Shown here piece by piece: positions 16,011 through 25,394 of a stretch of DNA of 64,000 bases. The translations under genes were made by a program, and so were the position numbers. The DNA is from Rheinheimera riviphila (GTDB lineage: Bacteria > Pseudomonadota > Gammaproteobacteria > Enterobacterales > Alteromonadaceae): assembly GCF_004005945.1 (NCBI RefSeq), contig NZ_SACS01000001.1, positions 434,001 to 498,000 of the forward strand, written 5' to 3'. Each line of letters opens with the position of its first letter. Within the stretch, counting starts at the first letter, position 1. The notes beneath the pieces are model-generated. The model did no database searches. It saw only the letters and a program-made list of their open reading frames with translations, and was not told the DNA's origin.

Positions 16011-17477
16011 TTAATCTGACTGCTGTCCGATATCCAGCAAACCATACCGCTCAATTTTCTTCAGCAATCCCTGGCGGGATAAACCTAAAGCGCGGGCGGC
16101 CTGACTGCGGTTGCCTTGACTCTGCTGTAAGGCACTCATTAATAAACTGATTTCCAGATTTCGCACTTGTTCATCCAGCGACAAGCCCGTGGCAAGCTCG
16201 GCACCTGCCGCCGCTGACAATGGTGAACCGCCAGCAGCACCAGGCAGTTGGTTACTTTGAGCAGGCATTCCGGCATCCATATGCAGCAATTCAATATCAG
16301 ATAACTGCACCACACCATGTTGCGAAATCGCCACCACACTTTCCAGGGTGTTTTTCAGCTCGCGCACATTGCCGGGCCAGCTGCGTTGTAAAAACCACTG
16401 CAGCGCTGGTACTGCCAATGTTAACGACTGATTTGCGGCGCCACCTTTGGGCTGGGCTTGCGCCAACTGCTGTAAAAAATGCTGAATCAACAACGGAATA
16501 TCTTCACGGCGATCATCCAGCGCCGGCGTTTCCAGCGTGATGCCTTTGATCCGGTAATAGAGATCTTCGCGAAATTTGCCTTGCGCGACTAGATCCGGCA
16601 ACACCGCATTGGTAGCGCTGACGAGGCGCACGTCAATCCGTTTTTGCTCGCGGCCGCCAACCGGATAATAAGTACCTTCCTGCAATACCCGCAGCATTTT
16701 TACCTGCATGGGTAGCGGCATTTCGCCGATTTCATCCAAAAACAATGTGCCGCCATTGGCCATCGCCAGCAGCCCTTGCCGGTCTTTGTCCGCACCGGTA
16801 AAAGCGCCTTTCATATAGCCAAATAACTCGCTTTCCAATAAATCGGCCGGAATGGCGCCACAATGCACCGACACAAAAGGCCCATTGGCGCGCAAGCTTA
16901 GTTGATGTAACGCCCGTGAAATCACTTCTTTACCGGTACCGGAAGGCCCGGTCACCAGCACCCGCACTTCAGTCGGGGCTATGCGCTGAATTAAGGTGCG
17001 AATAGTATCCATTTGCCGCGAAACACCAACCAACGTCTGCAAAGCACCGGGTGTACTGCTCTGGCGTTTTAACTTGGTTAATTCCAGTTCCAGCTGATGC
17101 TTGCTGATGGCGCGTTTCACCACCACCGCCAACAAATCCGGGTCCACCGGCTTGGCGATAAAGTCCCAGGCACCCAGCGAAATCGCCTGCAACGCCAGTT
17201 CACGATCGGCATGGCCGGTCAGAATAATCACCGGTTGCGCGTTTAGTTCGGGCAAAGCGGTTAAGGTTGCCGCAGGGTCAAACAACGGCGGTAACGACAA
17301 ATCGAGCAGCAATAAATCAAACGGCGTTTTTGCCAATAACTGCCGCGCCTGAGTTAAATCAGCGGCGCTGCTGACCTGATAACCTTGCTGGGTTAAAAAC
17401 CGCTCTGCCAATAACCGGAATGCCGGCTCATCATCGACCAGCAGAATTCTGGCCACTTCAAATCTTTCCAGACTCAT
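16011..17477 (-). CDS. Sigma-54-dependent response regulator (NtrC family)
   Basis: 488 residues: receiver domain (ILLVDDEP, phospho-acceptor Asp in LLLLD at ~59, Lys in IAKPVD), AAA+ domain with Walker A GPSGTGKE and the sigma-54 contact motif GAFTGA, and a C-terminal Fis-type helix-turn-helix ([24 protein letters not shown]). It activates sigma-54 promoters when phosphorylated. Its ATG overlaps the stop of the kinase gene (ATGA), so the two are translated together. It is convergent with the RiPP cluster; control of that cluster is possible but I found no -24/-12 promoter there. Confidence 0.93.
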   Translation of the reverse strand: MSLERFEVARILLVDDEPAFRLLAERFLTQQGYQVSSAADLTQARQLLAKTPFDLLLLDLSLPPLFDPAATLTALPELNAQPVIILTGHADRELALQAISLGAWDFIAKPVDPDLLAVVVKRAISKHQLELELTKLKRQSSTPGALQTLVGVSRQMDTIRTLIQRIAPTEVRVLVTGPSGTGKEVISRALHQLSLRANGPFVSVHCGAIPADLLESELFGYMKGAFTGADKDRQGLLAMANGGTLFLDEIGEMPLPMQVKMLRVLQEGTYYPVGGREQKRIDVRLVSATNAVLPDLVAQGKFREDLYYRIKGITLETPALDDRREDIPLLIQHFLQQLAQAQPKGGAANQSLTLAVPALQWFLQRSWPGNVRELKNTLESVVAISQHGVVQLSDIELLHMDAGMPAQSNQLPGAAGGSPLSAAAGAELATGLSLDEQVRNLEISLLMSALQQSQGNRSQAARALGLSRQGLLKKIERYGLLDIGQQSD

Positions 17478-19450
17478 TGCTGTGTTTCCTGTAATCGGGT
17501 GTTGTTTGTTGCATCCGTCAGCTGTGGCAAACGTATTTCAAAACTGACCGGCCAGCCTAAATCAGTGCGATGGCGAATTTGCCCCTGATGGGCGTCGATG
17601 ATCCGCTGCACTATCGCCAGACCCAAACCGCTGCCTCCGGCTCTTTTACTGACAAAGGGCCGGAATAAGGTTTGAGTTAACGCGTCGTCCAAGGCTGGGC
17701 CGTTATTGTGCAGCCGGATCACGACCTCTGAACCGGTTAATTCCGCGCTAATCAACACCGCGCCATCCGGCTGATTGCGAACAAAGGCCAGCGCGTTATC
17801 GAGCAGATTAATAAACACTTGCTGCAAGCGGTGTGGATCGGCGTTCAGCTGCAATCCGGCTGGAACCTGCAGCTCAATTTTGACCTGCTGCCAGTCAAAC
17901 TGGCTGCTTAAGCTTTGCAACAAGGTATGTAAATCAATAGCTTGAAGCTGTAAATGTAAACGACCGGCGTACACCAACATATCGGCAATCAGCCGGTCGG
18001 CACGTTTCAGCTGGCTTTGAATATGGCCGCGCAGTTCGGCGTCGACACCAGCGGACGCCATCGAAATAATATTCAGTGGATTACGTAATTCATGCGCCAT
18101 CGCCGCCGCTAAAGCGCCAAGTTCTACCAGATGTTGCTGGCTAAGCCGTTGTTTTTCTGCGGACGCCAGCGCTAGTGCCCGATGCAAATTGGTACAACTG
18201 CTGACCAGTAAGGAACCAAAAACTTCAGTCAACAGACGAAGACCCGGTGGTAAATCAGCCTGCCCCTGCAACGAAAACTGCCATTGTTGTTGCTGTTCAC
18301 GACAACAAAACACAAACTGCGGCGCCCGGTCATTGGCCGCAGTAGTGATAGCGTCAGCTGTGGGACCCGTCGCAGTTTGCGTAGCCAGCACGGCCGAAGT
18401 CGCCAGCAACACGCCATCACTATGAATTTCCACTAACAATGGCTGTTTTAGCGGTTTACTAATCAACTGGCTGGCCGTATGTGCCAGTTGCTGCCAATCC
18501 TGTGCTTGTTGCAAATCACTAAGCCAGTGGCTGACCATCTGTTCACTGAGTTGTACACCGGGGTAGATCAGCCGTTCAGCCAAACGGCTGACCGGACGGT
18601 AACTGGCAGCGGCCAGCAGCAGTAACAGACTGGAATATAACCATAATTGCCAGCCCGGCACTGCGGTTAACGCCGGCATGCCAAGCTGCCCGAAGACGAC
18701 ACTGATCAGCCCCATCAGCAGCAGCAACAACAACCCCATTGCAAGTACCAACAAGGCTCGGCTGGCAAATGCGTTCACCGCCAGCATCTGATACCGCACC
18801 ACGCTGTACACCAGCAGCACCACATAACCCGGCAATAACAACATCGGGTACGGAAACCAGTTCAGTGAAAATGATGGAAACACAAAGCTGGTCGCCAATA
18901 ACAAACCTAAACCAGCGGTCATGGCGATGGCGGCAATCGAACGGCGCTTATTACCATGGTGCTGCAAAAAACCTTGCCATAACACCAAGTGCGCCACGAT
19001 GCCGAGCAGCACAGTGCAGGCCAGATTCAACCAACCCCAACGCTCGAATACAAAAAATTGTGGTAATTGCCCGACGCTCGTCAGCGAGGCCGATGGGTTA
19101 GACCAGCTGATTAACGTGACAATCAGCGCGCCGAAAAATAGCATCGGTGATAGTTTTTTCAGCTGCAATAACCAGTTTTTACTCTGGGTGGTCACCACAA
19201 ATTGCAGTGCAAAATGTAAATAAAACGCCGGCATCAGCGGATTTGACAGCACCAGCGCTTTACCAAGCACCCGAAAATCAACCAGCAGTGCCAGATGGCC
19301 AGCGCTCCATAAAGTCAGCATCAGACAAAAACCGGCCAGTGGCGATAACACCGGCTGAAACCTGGCGTGCCACCACAACCAGATGGCGGTCCAGAGCGCA
19401 CAAAATCCGGTGACGGCCATTGTCAGGCCAAAAACCAGTTGCTGATCCAT
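17474..19450 (-). CDS. Seven-TM sensor histidine kinase
   Basis: 658 residues. The N-terminal ~285 residues have about eight hydrophobic segments, followed by a linker domain (~300-425), a HisKA region with phospho-acceptor His in MAHELRNPLN, and a HATPase domain with N-box NLLDNALAF and G-box GGSGLGLAIV. The start at 19450 has an AGGAG site. It is the partner of the downstream response regulator. The signal is not evident; the membrane part resembles kinases that sense membrane or surface states. Confidence 0.9.
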   Translation of the reverse strand: MDQQLVFGLTMAVTGFCALWTAIWLWWHARFQPVLSPLAGFCLMLTLWSAGHLALLVDFRVLGKALVLSNPLMPAFYLHFALQFVVTTQSKNWLLQLKKLSPMLFFGALIVTLISWSNPSASLTSVGQLPQFFVFERWGWLNLACTVLLGIVAHLVLWQGFLQHHGNKRRSIAAIAMTAGLGLLLATSFVFPSFSLNWFPYPMLLLPGYVVLLVYSVVRYQMLAVNAFASRALLVLAMGLLLLLLMGLISVVFGQLGMPALTAVPGWQLWLYSSLLLLLAAASYRPVSRLAERLIYPGVQLSEQMVSHWLSDLQQAQDWQQLAHTASQLISKPLKQPLLVEIHSDGVLLATSAVLATQTATGPTADAITTAANDRAPQFVFCCREQQQQWQFSLQGQADLPPGLRLLTEVFGSLLVSSCTNLHRALALASAEKQRLSQQHLVELGALAAAMAHELRNPLNIISMASAGVDAELRGHIQSQLKRADRLIADMLVYAGRLHLQLQAIDLHTLLQSLSSQFDWQQVKIELQVPAGLQLNADPHRLQQVFINLLDNALAFVRNQPDGAVLISAELTGSEVVIRLHNNGPALDDALTQTLFRPFVSKRAGGSGLGLAIVQRIIDAHQGQIRHRTDLGWPVSFEIRLPQLTDATNNTRLQETQQ

Positions 19451-19535
19451 ATTACTCCTGTCAACAATGTGTACAGATGCTTAAGCCGCGAAGCGTAAAC
19501 GAAGTTCACACCCACCGCAACTGCTGCAAAAAATA

Positions 19536-19549
19536 TTGATATAGATCAA
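19536..19549 (+). promoter_or_regulatory. FNR/Anr-type box upstream of the bd oxidase operon
   Basis: TTGATATAGATCAA matches the FNR consensus TTGAT-N4-ATCAA at every defined base. It lies 105 bases before the 40-residue peptide that opens the cioAB operon, in the divergent region with the histidine kinase. Oxygen-dependent control of the oxidase is the likely meaning. I cannot assign the -10 firmly. Confidence 0.75.
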
Positions 19550-19653
19550 ACATCTGCAGTTTATTTGGTGATGGCCTGATTCTGGCATTTCAGCGGTTAA
19601 TCGCAGACTGCAAAACACTGCAAACTGAACTGTAATTAACCGGAGTGTGTTTC

Positions 19654-19776
19654 ATGGATATCTCATTGTTGTTGCTGGAGTTAATGACGGTATTGCTGCT
19701 GTTGGCATCAGGTGTTGGTTTAAGCCGGTTGCCATTATGGCTACAAAGGGTCAGTAGCAGCGGGAGGAACCATTAA
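19654..19776 (+). CDS. 40-residue membrane peptide at the head of the cio operon
   Basis: ATG 19654 opens a 40-codon frame with a CGGAG site upstream. The product has one hydrophobic helix (ISLLLLELMTVLLLLASGVG) and a basic tail. Its stop overlaps the cioA start as TAATG, so translation is coupled. Small single-helix subunits (CydX, CydS, CydH/Y) are known in bd oxidases, but they usually lie downstream of cydB; this one precedes cioA. It could be an accessory subunit. No family match can be claimed. Confidence 0.6.
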   Translation: MDISLLLLELMTVLLLLASGVGLSRLPLWLQRVSSSGRNH

Positions 19777-21224
19777 TGGATTTTGACAGTGTCCAGCTCT
19801 CCGCCATTTTATCGCGGATCCAGTTTGCCTTTACCGTCAGCTTTCACATCATTTTTCCATCCATCACCATTGGCCTGGCCACGCTGATTGCGCTGTGGGA
19901 AGGTTTATGGCTGAAAACCGGCAACCCGTTATATCTGCAATTGGCCAAATTCTGGATCAAACCTTTTGCCATCACTTTTGGGATGGGCGTGGTGTCGGGT
20001 ATTGTGCTCAGTTATGAATTTGGTACCAACTTTTCGAAATTCTCTGAACTAACCGGCGCGGTGCTTGGGCCTTTGATGGCCTACGAAGTGCTGACGGCGT
20101 TTTTCCTCGAAGCCGGTTTTCTGGGTGTAATGTTATTCGGTTGGCAACGGGTCAGCGCCAAACTACACTTTTTTGCCAGCTGCACCGTAGCCCTTGGCAC
20201 CTGGATCTCAGCCTTTTGGATCATCGCCGCCAACAGCTGGATGCACACCCCAGCAGGTCACGTCATCGTCGATGGCAAGTTTGAAGTAGCCAGCTGGCTG
20301 GAAGTGATTTTTAACCCATCTATGCCCTACCGCTTAACCCATATGCTGCTGGCGACTTTTTTAACCGCCACTTTTGTGGTGATGGCGACCAGCGCCTGGT
20401 ATTTACGCCGCCAACAGCATCAGGCGTTTGCCCGGAAAAGTTTGTCGCTCACTTTATGGCTGGCGCTGGTGTTGGCACCGTTGCAAGCGGTGGTTGGTGA
20501 TTTTCACGGTCTGAATGTGAAAGAACATCAGCCAATCAAACTGGCGGCAATGGAGGGTATTTGGGCCGAACGTGAAGCCAATGTGCCGCTGCTGCTGTTC
20601 GCCATTCCGGATCCAAAAAATGAAACCAACCACTTCGAAGTGAAAATACCAGGCCTGGCCAGTTTGATCCTGACCCATGACTGGCATGGTGAACTGCCTG
20701 GGCTGAAATCGGTGCCTAAAGCCGACCGGCCGAATGTGCCGCTGGTGTTCTTTTCCTTTCGCATCATGGTCGGCCTGGGCGTGCTGATGATCTTCATCGC
20801 AGTCGCCGGATTATGGCTGCGCTGGCGCGGCACGCTGTATCAAAGCCGTTGGTTTTTAACTTTGTGCAGTTTTATGGCGCCAAGTGGCGTGATTGCAGTG
20901 CTGGCTGGTTGGTATGTGGTGGAAGTCGGCCGTCAACCCTGGTTGGTACAAGGATTGGTACGCACCATGGATGTAGTCTCACCGCTGCCGCCAGAGCGGG
21001 TGTTGCTGTCGCTGAGTTTGTTTGTGATCACCTACAGCCTGTTGTTTGGCGTCTACCTGTATTTTTTCCGCAAGCTGATTAAAAAAGGCCCACCGAGCCT
21101 CGACGAATTACAACAGCTGCAAATTGGCGTCAAAGCCTCGGGTTATGCGGTGTCGTTTACCAAAGCGCTGGCTGCTGACACGCCGCAGGCACAGAGCAAC
21201 ACTTCACAAGAAGGAAAAATCTGA
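19776..21224 (+). CDS. cioA: Cytochrome bd-type quinol oxidase subunit I, cyanide-insensitive type
   Basis: 482 residues with nine or so membrane helices. N-terminal haem region contains RIQFAFTVSFHIIFPS with His24-type ligand, and GPLMAYEVLTAFFLEAGFLGVMLFGWQRV includes the conserved glutamates. The periplasmic quinol loop (Q-loop, after ~residue 250) is short, lacking the long insert of E. coli CydA, which places it with the CioA/bd-II-like short-Q-loop group. It oxidises quinol and reduces oxygen to water in the inner membrane. It is coupled to the preceding peptide and to cioB (1-nt overlap). Confidence 0.94.
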   Translation: MDFDSVQLSAILSRIQFAFTVSFHIIFPSITIGLATLIALWEGLWLKTGNPLYLQLAKFWIKPFAITFGMGVVSGIVLSYEFGTNFSKFSELTGAVLGPLMAYEVLTAFFLEAGFLGVMLFGWQRVSAKLHFFASCTVALGTWISAFWIIAANSWMHTPAGHVIVDGKFEVASWLEVIFNPSMPYRLTHMLLATFLTATFVVMATSAWYLRRQQHQAFARKSLSLTLWLALVLAPLQAVVGDFHGLNVKEHQPIKLAAMEGIWAEREANVPLLLFAIPDPKNETNHFEVKIPGLASLILTHDWHGELPGLKSVPKADRPNVPLVFFSFRIMVGLGVLMIFIAVAGLWLRWRGTLYQSRWFLTLCSFMAPSGVIAVLAGWYVVEVGRQPWLVQGLVRTMDVVSPLPPERVLLSLSLFVITYSLLFGVYLYFFRKLIKKGPPSLDELQQLQIGVKASGYAVSFTKALAADTPQAQSNTSQEGKI

Positions 21225-22255
21225 TGGATCTCGCACTGTTTTACTTCCTGCTGCTTGGCTTTGCCATTTTGATGTACGTGTTGCTCGATGGCTTCGATTT
21301 AGGCATCGGCATTTTGTACCCCTGGTTTAATTCAGACGCCGAGCACGACCATCTAATGCGATCTGTCGCACATGTGTGGGATGGCAATGAAACCTGGTTA
21401 GTGTTTGGCGGAGTGATTTTATTCGGTGCTTTTCCGGCCGCGTATGCGCTGCTGCTGTCGACGCTGTACTTGCCGATTATGCTGATGCTGATTGGCCTGA
21501 TTTTTCGTGGTGTGGCTTTTGAATATCGTTTTAAATCAAACACCTCAAAAAAATGGTGGAGCCGAGCTTTTTCCTTGGGTTCAACCTTGGCGGCCTTTTG
21601 TCAGGGGCTGATGTTAGGTGCTTTGGTGCAGGGTGTACCGGCCGATAGTATCAGTCAGTCCAGCCTGGTATTGCTGACGCCTTTCACATTGCTGACTGGA
21701 CTGGCGGTGGTCGCGGGTTATGCTTTGCTGGCTTGCGCTTATCTGGTGATGAAAAGCCGCGGCGCCATTCAGCATAAGGCCGCGCAACGCGGCCGGGCGC
21801 TGGTGTGGGTGGTGATGCTGGCGATGGCGGTGGTCAGTTTATGGACGGCGCTTGGCAGTGAACAAATCTGGTTACGCTGGTTCGGCGGCTGGCATGCTTT
21901 AGCTCTGTTACCGCTGCCATTATTGGCGTTAATGGCGGCTCGTTTGTTGTACCGTGATTTAGGACGGGTGCGCAAAAGCTATCATCAGGCGCGGGATGTG
22001 GTTGAAAAACATGAAGATCGACCATTTTGGCTGGCGGTCAGTTTGTTTGTACTGGCGTTTATGGGGTTATTGGTCAGCCTGTTTCCAGCATTATTACCGG
22101 GCCAGCTGAGCTACATGCAGGCAGTGGCGCCTGATGCCAGTTTATGGTTTATGTTGCCGGGGGTTTTAATCTTTGTGCCGCTGATCTTGGCCTATACCCT
22201 CTGGGGTTACCGGATTTTTGCCGGTAAAGTTGAAGATTATGAGCAGGGGTATTAA
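21224..22255 (+). CDS. cioB: Cytochrome bd-type quinol oxidase subunit II
   Basis: 343 residues, eight to nine membrane helices. The N-terminus LFYFLLLGFAILMYVLLDGFDLGIGIL and WDGNETWLVFGG are family hallmarks. It partners CioA. ATG overlaps the cioA stop by one base, and the following small gene begins directly after its stop. Confidence 0.95.
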   Translation: MDLALFYFLLLGFAILMYVLLDGFDLGIGILYPWFNSDAEHDHLMRSVAHVWDGNETWLVFGGVILFGAFPAAYALLLSTLYLPIMLMLIGLIFRGVAFEYRFKSNTSKKWWSRAFSLGSTLAAFCQGLMLGALVQGVPADSISQSSLVLLTPFTLLTGLAVVAGYALLACAYLVMKSRGAIQHKAAQRGRALVWVVMLAMAVVSLWTALGSEQIWLRWFGGWHALALLPLPLLALMAARLLYRDLGRVRKSYHQARDVVEKHEDRPFWLAVSLFVLAFMGLLVSLFPALLPGQLSYMQAVAPDASLWFMLPGVLIFVPLILAYTLWGYRIFAGKVEDYEQGY

Positions 22256-22486
22256 ATGATCAACCAGATTTTCCATCAGCTCACGAAACAATGGCTAAAT
22301 CCGCAGCCGGATCCCTCAAAAAACTTGCAACTGGTCGGACAAATTTCCGTCATTGGTCGCAAATTTAAACAAATTTCCAGCGCCAAATTGAGCAACTGGC
22401 AGTGGTTTTTGTTGCTTTATGTTGCCGGAACCGGCTGCTTGCTGTTACTGGTGACTTTTTTGAAATTTGCTATGAAATTGATTTAA
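22256..22486 (+). CDS. Small membrane protein downstream of cioB
   Basis: 76 residues, starting on the base after the cioB stop. Residues ~1-45 are polar and basic; residues ~47-74 form one membrane helix (WQWFLLLYVAGTGCLLLLVTFLKF). Position and topology fit the DUF2474/CydX-like small proteins found with cyanide-insensitive oxidases, although the cytosolic N-terminal half is longer than usual. Probable accessory or assembly subunit. Its stop codon lies inside an FNR box. Confidence 0.7.
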   Translation: MINQIFHQLTKQWLNPQPDPSKNLQLVGQISVIGRKFKQISSAKLSNWQWFLLLYVAGTGCLLLLVTFLKFAMKLI

Positions 22487-22520
22487 ATCAATACAATTGG
22501 CAGCAATTTAAGCCTATGTT
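22478..22520 (+). promoter_or_regulatory. Second FNR box with a class II-spaced -10
   Basis: TTGATTTAAATCAA (22478-22491) is a perfect FNR/Anr half-site pair. A TATGTT -10 lies at 22515-22520, giving a start point near 22526 and a box centre at about -41.5, the class II activation position. The next gene is the small secreted protein at 22684, with a leader of about 160 bases. A separate sigma-70-like pair (TTGCAT 22613-22618, 18-base spacer, TATAGT 22637-22642) also precedes that gene. Confidence 0.65.
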
Positions 22521-22683
22521 TGACAGGGTTCAGATAGAATTTGTCGAAAACGTCCGCAAGTATTGCTGCCCTCCCTCTCATCTTAATCGATTTTCCTGCC
22601 TCGTTTTGCCTCTTGCATTTTGAAATATGCCGCTGCTATAGTCAGTCCATGGCAGTGTTGTACCGCCACGAACAGGATCGACA

Positions 22684-23004
22684 ATGATGCGTTGGTTAAA
22701 CTTCTCGATAATCCTTCTTTACCTCAGCATTCTGCTGTCGCCGCCTGTCAAAGCGGTCACGCAGAGCCGGGTAGATTTGGTTGGGAGCGGGTTATCCTTT
22801 CAAAACGCTATCATGCCACTGGCGAAACATTTACCAAGCCAGTTTGCATCTCACTCAGACACGCCGGATGACGGCGCGGTTCTAACTCCAGATGTTGTCA
22901 CTGTCAGCAGCCCAGGTGTCACCCTGCTCTCAGCCGCATTACCTGCACTACATTCTTCAGCCAGATTACTGGCACAACCTCGCGCTCCACCAAGCCTCAG
23001 CTAA
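22684..23004 (+). CDS. Small secreted protein of unknown function
   Basis: 106 residues beginning with a good signal peptide (MMRWLNFSIILLYLSILLSPPVKA). The mature part is Ser/Pro/Leu-rich with no family I recognise. Two promoter-like arrangements, one with an FNR box, precede it, which argues for a real gene; a weak ribosome site and an overlapping frame of similar length are the reasons for doubt. Could be induced under low oxygen. Confidence 0.5.
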   Translation: MMRWLNFSIILLYLSILLSPPVKAVTQSRVDLVGSGLSFQNAIMPLAKHLPSQFASHSDTPDDGAVLTPDVVTVSSPGVTLLSAALPALHSSARLLAQPRAPPSLS

Positions 23005-23121
23005 TTATTCACCTGATTTAGATTTTTTTAAATTGTCGTGTTGGGCACATAGGCTCGCACCTATTCAGTGATTAGATTATTTGCAGTGACTGCCTCCTGA
23101 GTCATTGCTATTGAGGTTATT

Positions 23122-23685
23122 ATGAGAAAATTAACTGTTTATACCCTTGATCAAGTTGACCATTTAGTTCAGCCAGCTGAGTTTCAGGACGCGACTTTGA
23201 CGTCGCCGGCTTTAAGTATTTTCACCGATTTTCGTACCAGCAATCCAATGTTACTCGATGCCGACACCAATGCGGTGGAAGCAGATGACATGATGCGCCA
23301 GGAGCATAGCTGGTTAAAACTGGTGGTCGACCGCCAGCAGGAAATGGTTGGTGTACTGAGTAACGACCACTTCACCAGTCAGTACCTGATGCAACATGTC
23401 AGCAAAGATGTGAAAGCAAAAGATCTGCGGGTTGCCGATTTAATGCGACCACGTGAAGCTGTGATGGCATTGTCATATCAACAAATTCAGCACTGTACAG
23501 TCGGTGATGTGCTGCATACGCTGCAGCAAAAAGGTGAAGCTTATTGTGTGGTGATTGACCGCGATAGCCACCAGATCCGCGGCATCATTTCTGTCCGTGA
23601 TATCACCAACCGTCTGCACTTAAGCCCGGTTAAAATTGAAAAAACACCGGCTTTGCTGAATATGTTTGACCGGATGTATGCCTGA
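23122..23685 (+). CDS. CBS-domain pair protein
   Basis: 187 residues. Two CBS repeats are visible, roughly 40-100 (NPMLLDADTNAVEADDMMRQEHSWLKLVVDRQQEMVGVLSNDHF) and 110-175 (ADLMRPREAVMAL...VGDVLHTLQQKGEAYCVVIDRDSHQIRGIISVRDI). Such pairs bind adenine nucleotides and regulate partners. No partner domain is fused. It is monocistronic, ends in a strong terminator and follows an anaerobic-type promoter region. Confidence 0.85.
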   Translation: MRKLTVYTLDQVDHLVQPAEFQDATLTSPALSIFTDFRTSNPMLLDADTNAVEADDMMRQEHSWLKLVVDRQQEMVGVLSNDHFTSQYLMQHVSKDVKAKDLRVADLMRPREAVMALSYQQIQHCTVGDVLHTLQQKGEAYCVVIDRDSHQIRGIISVRDITNRLHLSPVKIEKTPALLNMFDRMYA

Positions 23686-23714
23686 TTAGCTTCGCAGCAA
23701 ACAACAAGCATACC

Positions 23715-23740
23715 AAGGGCTGCATTTGCAGCCCTTTTTT
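23715..23740 (+). terminator. Intrinsic terminator after the CBS gene
   Basis: Nine-base-pair stem AAGGGCTGC/GCAGCCCTT with an ATTT loop, running into T6. Confidence 0.92.
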
Positions 23741-23802
23741 ATTGCAGTATCTTGAAATAATCGCGGTAATGAACAACCGTGGTTTCGGGATCCGATGTCG
23801 GT

Positions 23803-24051
23803 TTAAGGCTGATAATTATCGCCCTGCATCCGATACATCAGATCCGTTAAGTACTGGATCCCATTTTCCGCTGACAAGGCGTTGATCGGCGCTTGCCCCA
23901 TGGTGTAGGCATTGCTGCTGGTTAACCACTGTGCAAACAGTTGATCAGAGCCAAAACAGGACAATCCTTGTTGGTAAAACTGATCCGCCTGATATGCATC
24001 AATCGCATGAGAACGGATCAATCTGAGTGCATTTTCTGAAACTGTGGCCAT
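23803..24051 (-). CDS. Xre/MbcA/ParS-type antitoxin domain protein without toxin
   Basis: 82 residues with an excellent ribosome site (GGAGGTGAT). The C-terminal half, WLTSSNAYTMGQAPINALSAENGIQYLTDLMYRMQGD, follows the toxin-binding domain of Xre/MbcA/ParS antitoxins (WL..p...lg..P...l....G...v...L). The usual DNA-binding N-terminus is shortened. No RES-domain toxin lies next to it; neighbours are a CBS gene and an acyltransferase-like gene. It may be an orphan antitoxin or an adapted regulator. Confidence 0.6.
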   Translation of the reverse strand: MATVSENALRLIRSHAIDAYQADQFYQQGLSCFGSDQLFAQWLTSSNAYTMGQAPINALSAENGIQYLTDLMYRMQGDNYQP

Positions 24052-24191
24052 CGCATCACCTCCGGTAAGTGGAAGATTAACTATAGTCCACTTCCTGCAA
24101 CTGCAACGACCACCAGCCCTTGACTGTACTATATGCGCAAACCCTACTTTACAGTTATCCGTCTGGTGTTCAAAACTGACAAACCCGGATA

Positions 24192-25394
24192 TCAGAAATA
24201 TCGGATCCAGCGCCAGCTGCTGCGTTTTTTAAAAGCGGCGAACCAGCGGGTCGGCGGATACAACAGTAGCGCAAGCATCAGCGACATCAGCCACACCCAA
24301 CGAATATCGGGCACGCCATATAAAGACCCGTGATTAGCCCCAAATTGCCACAACAACAGCTGATAAATCAGCAACAACACGTATAGATGTAGCAAGTAGA
24401 AAAACATCGGCGCCGCGCCAAAATCCGCGAACACCCGACGTACCACAGCAGGCATTGGTCGCTCAAACCAGCATAATAGCAAACACATCAGGCCCAGCGT
24501 CAGCAGCAGGAAATTCAACGAAGGTGGATATTTGGTCACATTGAATATATCCATCACCGTCAATACCAGCGTTGGTTGCGCCTGCCACGGCAGGGTTTCA
24601 CCATAAAGATTGAAGCCACGCAGCAGGACAAATAACAACAATGCCGCAACACCAGCACGCAACAATATACGCTGCCGTTGTTGTGGATCTGTCAGTTTGC
24701 TAAATAATGGCCCGGTCAGATAACCGAGCACAATCACCCCAATCCAGGGCAATAATGGATAACTGACTTTCACTTTCAGTGCCCCTTCGCTCACCAGATA
24801 ATTGCGATCATGCAGCAATGTCCAGAGGCTATAACCCCACTCACCGGGTAAAAAACTAATGGGTGTCAGCAGGTTATGTCCAAACAGTAACGTCAGTGCA
24901 ATCAACCACAGTAGGGTGCGTGGTAACACCGACAACAGCGCCAGCGCCAACATACAAAGGCCAATCACCCAAATCACCTGCAACCACAAGGTATGGTAAG
25001 CGCCCATCCAGGCGAAATTGACCAGCGTGAGTTCCAGCAGAATTAAAAACAGCCCGCGTTTGATTAAAAACTGCCGGACATCCCGCGGCACAGGCGACTG
25101 ATGTTGATACAACCAGGCCGATAACCCGGTCAGAAAGATAAACACCGGCGCGCACAAATGCGCCGCCAGCCGGCTGAAAAACAAACCAGCTTCGGTGCTG
25201 GCGATGTCCATTGGATCGCTGACCTGCAGATGCAATAGCACCCGCTCGCGCACATGGTCCAGCAACATAATCAGCATCACCAAACCACGCAGCATATCGA
25301 TACTGTTGATGCGTTGCCGAACCGGCATCTGTTGGGTCGTCAGCGGCGAAGGGCAAGAAGAAGCGGTCATTTCAATATGTCCCTTAGAAATCAT
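24192..25394 (-). CDS. Membrane protein of the heparan-alpha-glucosaminide N-acetyltransferase / DUF1624 type
   Basis: 400 residues with ten or more membrane helices. The start region RINSIDMLRGLVMLIMLLDHVRERVL is the hallmark of this acyltransferase-like family (R-x-x-x-I-D-x-x-R-G-x-x-x-x-x-M-x-x-D-H). The 5' end overlaps the end of the TonB receptor gene by 11 nt if ATG 25394 is used; ATG 25370 is an alternative that removes the overlap. Its pairing with a receptor suggests a role in handling or modifying the imported ligand, which is inference. Confidence 0.82.
   Translation of the reverse strand: MISKGHIEMTASSCPSPLTTQQMPVRQRINSIDMLRGLVMLIMLLDHVRERVLLHLQVSDPMDIASTEAGLFFSRLAAHLCAPVFIFLTGLSAWLYQHQSPVPRDVRQFLIKRGLFLILLELTLVNFAWMGAYHTLWLQVIWVIGLCMLALALLSVLPRTLLWLIALTLLFGHNLLTPISFLPGEWGYSLWTLLHDRNYLVSEGALKVKVSYPLLPWIGVIVLGYLTGPLFSKLTDPQQRQRILLRAGVAALLLFVLLRGFNLYGETLPWQAQPTLVLTVMDIFNVTKYPPSLNFLLLTLGLMCLLLCWFERPMPAVVRRVFADFGAAPMFFYLLHLYVLLLIYQLLLWQFGANHGSLYGVPDIRWVWLMSLMLALLLYPPTRWFAAFKKRSSWRWIRYF

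Noticed and set aside
16011-19450. Two-component pair as dedicated regulator of the peptide cluster
   Set aside because: It is merely convergent with the cluster, and I found no sigma-54 -24/-12 element upstream of 1435, 2294 or 3882. It stays possible but unsupported.
24133-24333. Plus-strand frame of 66 codons between the antitoxin-like and acyltransferase genes
   Set aside because: Most of it is antisense to the acyltransferase 3' end and it lacks a ribosome site.
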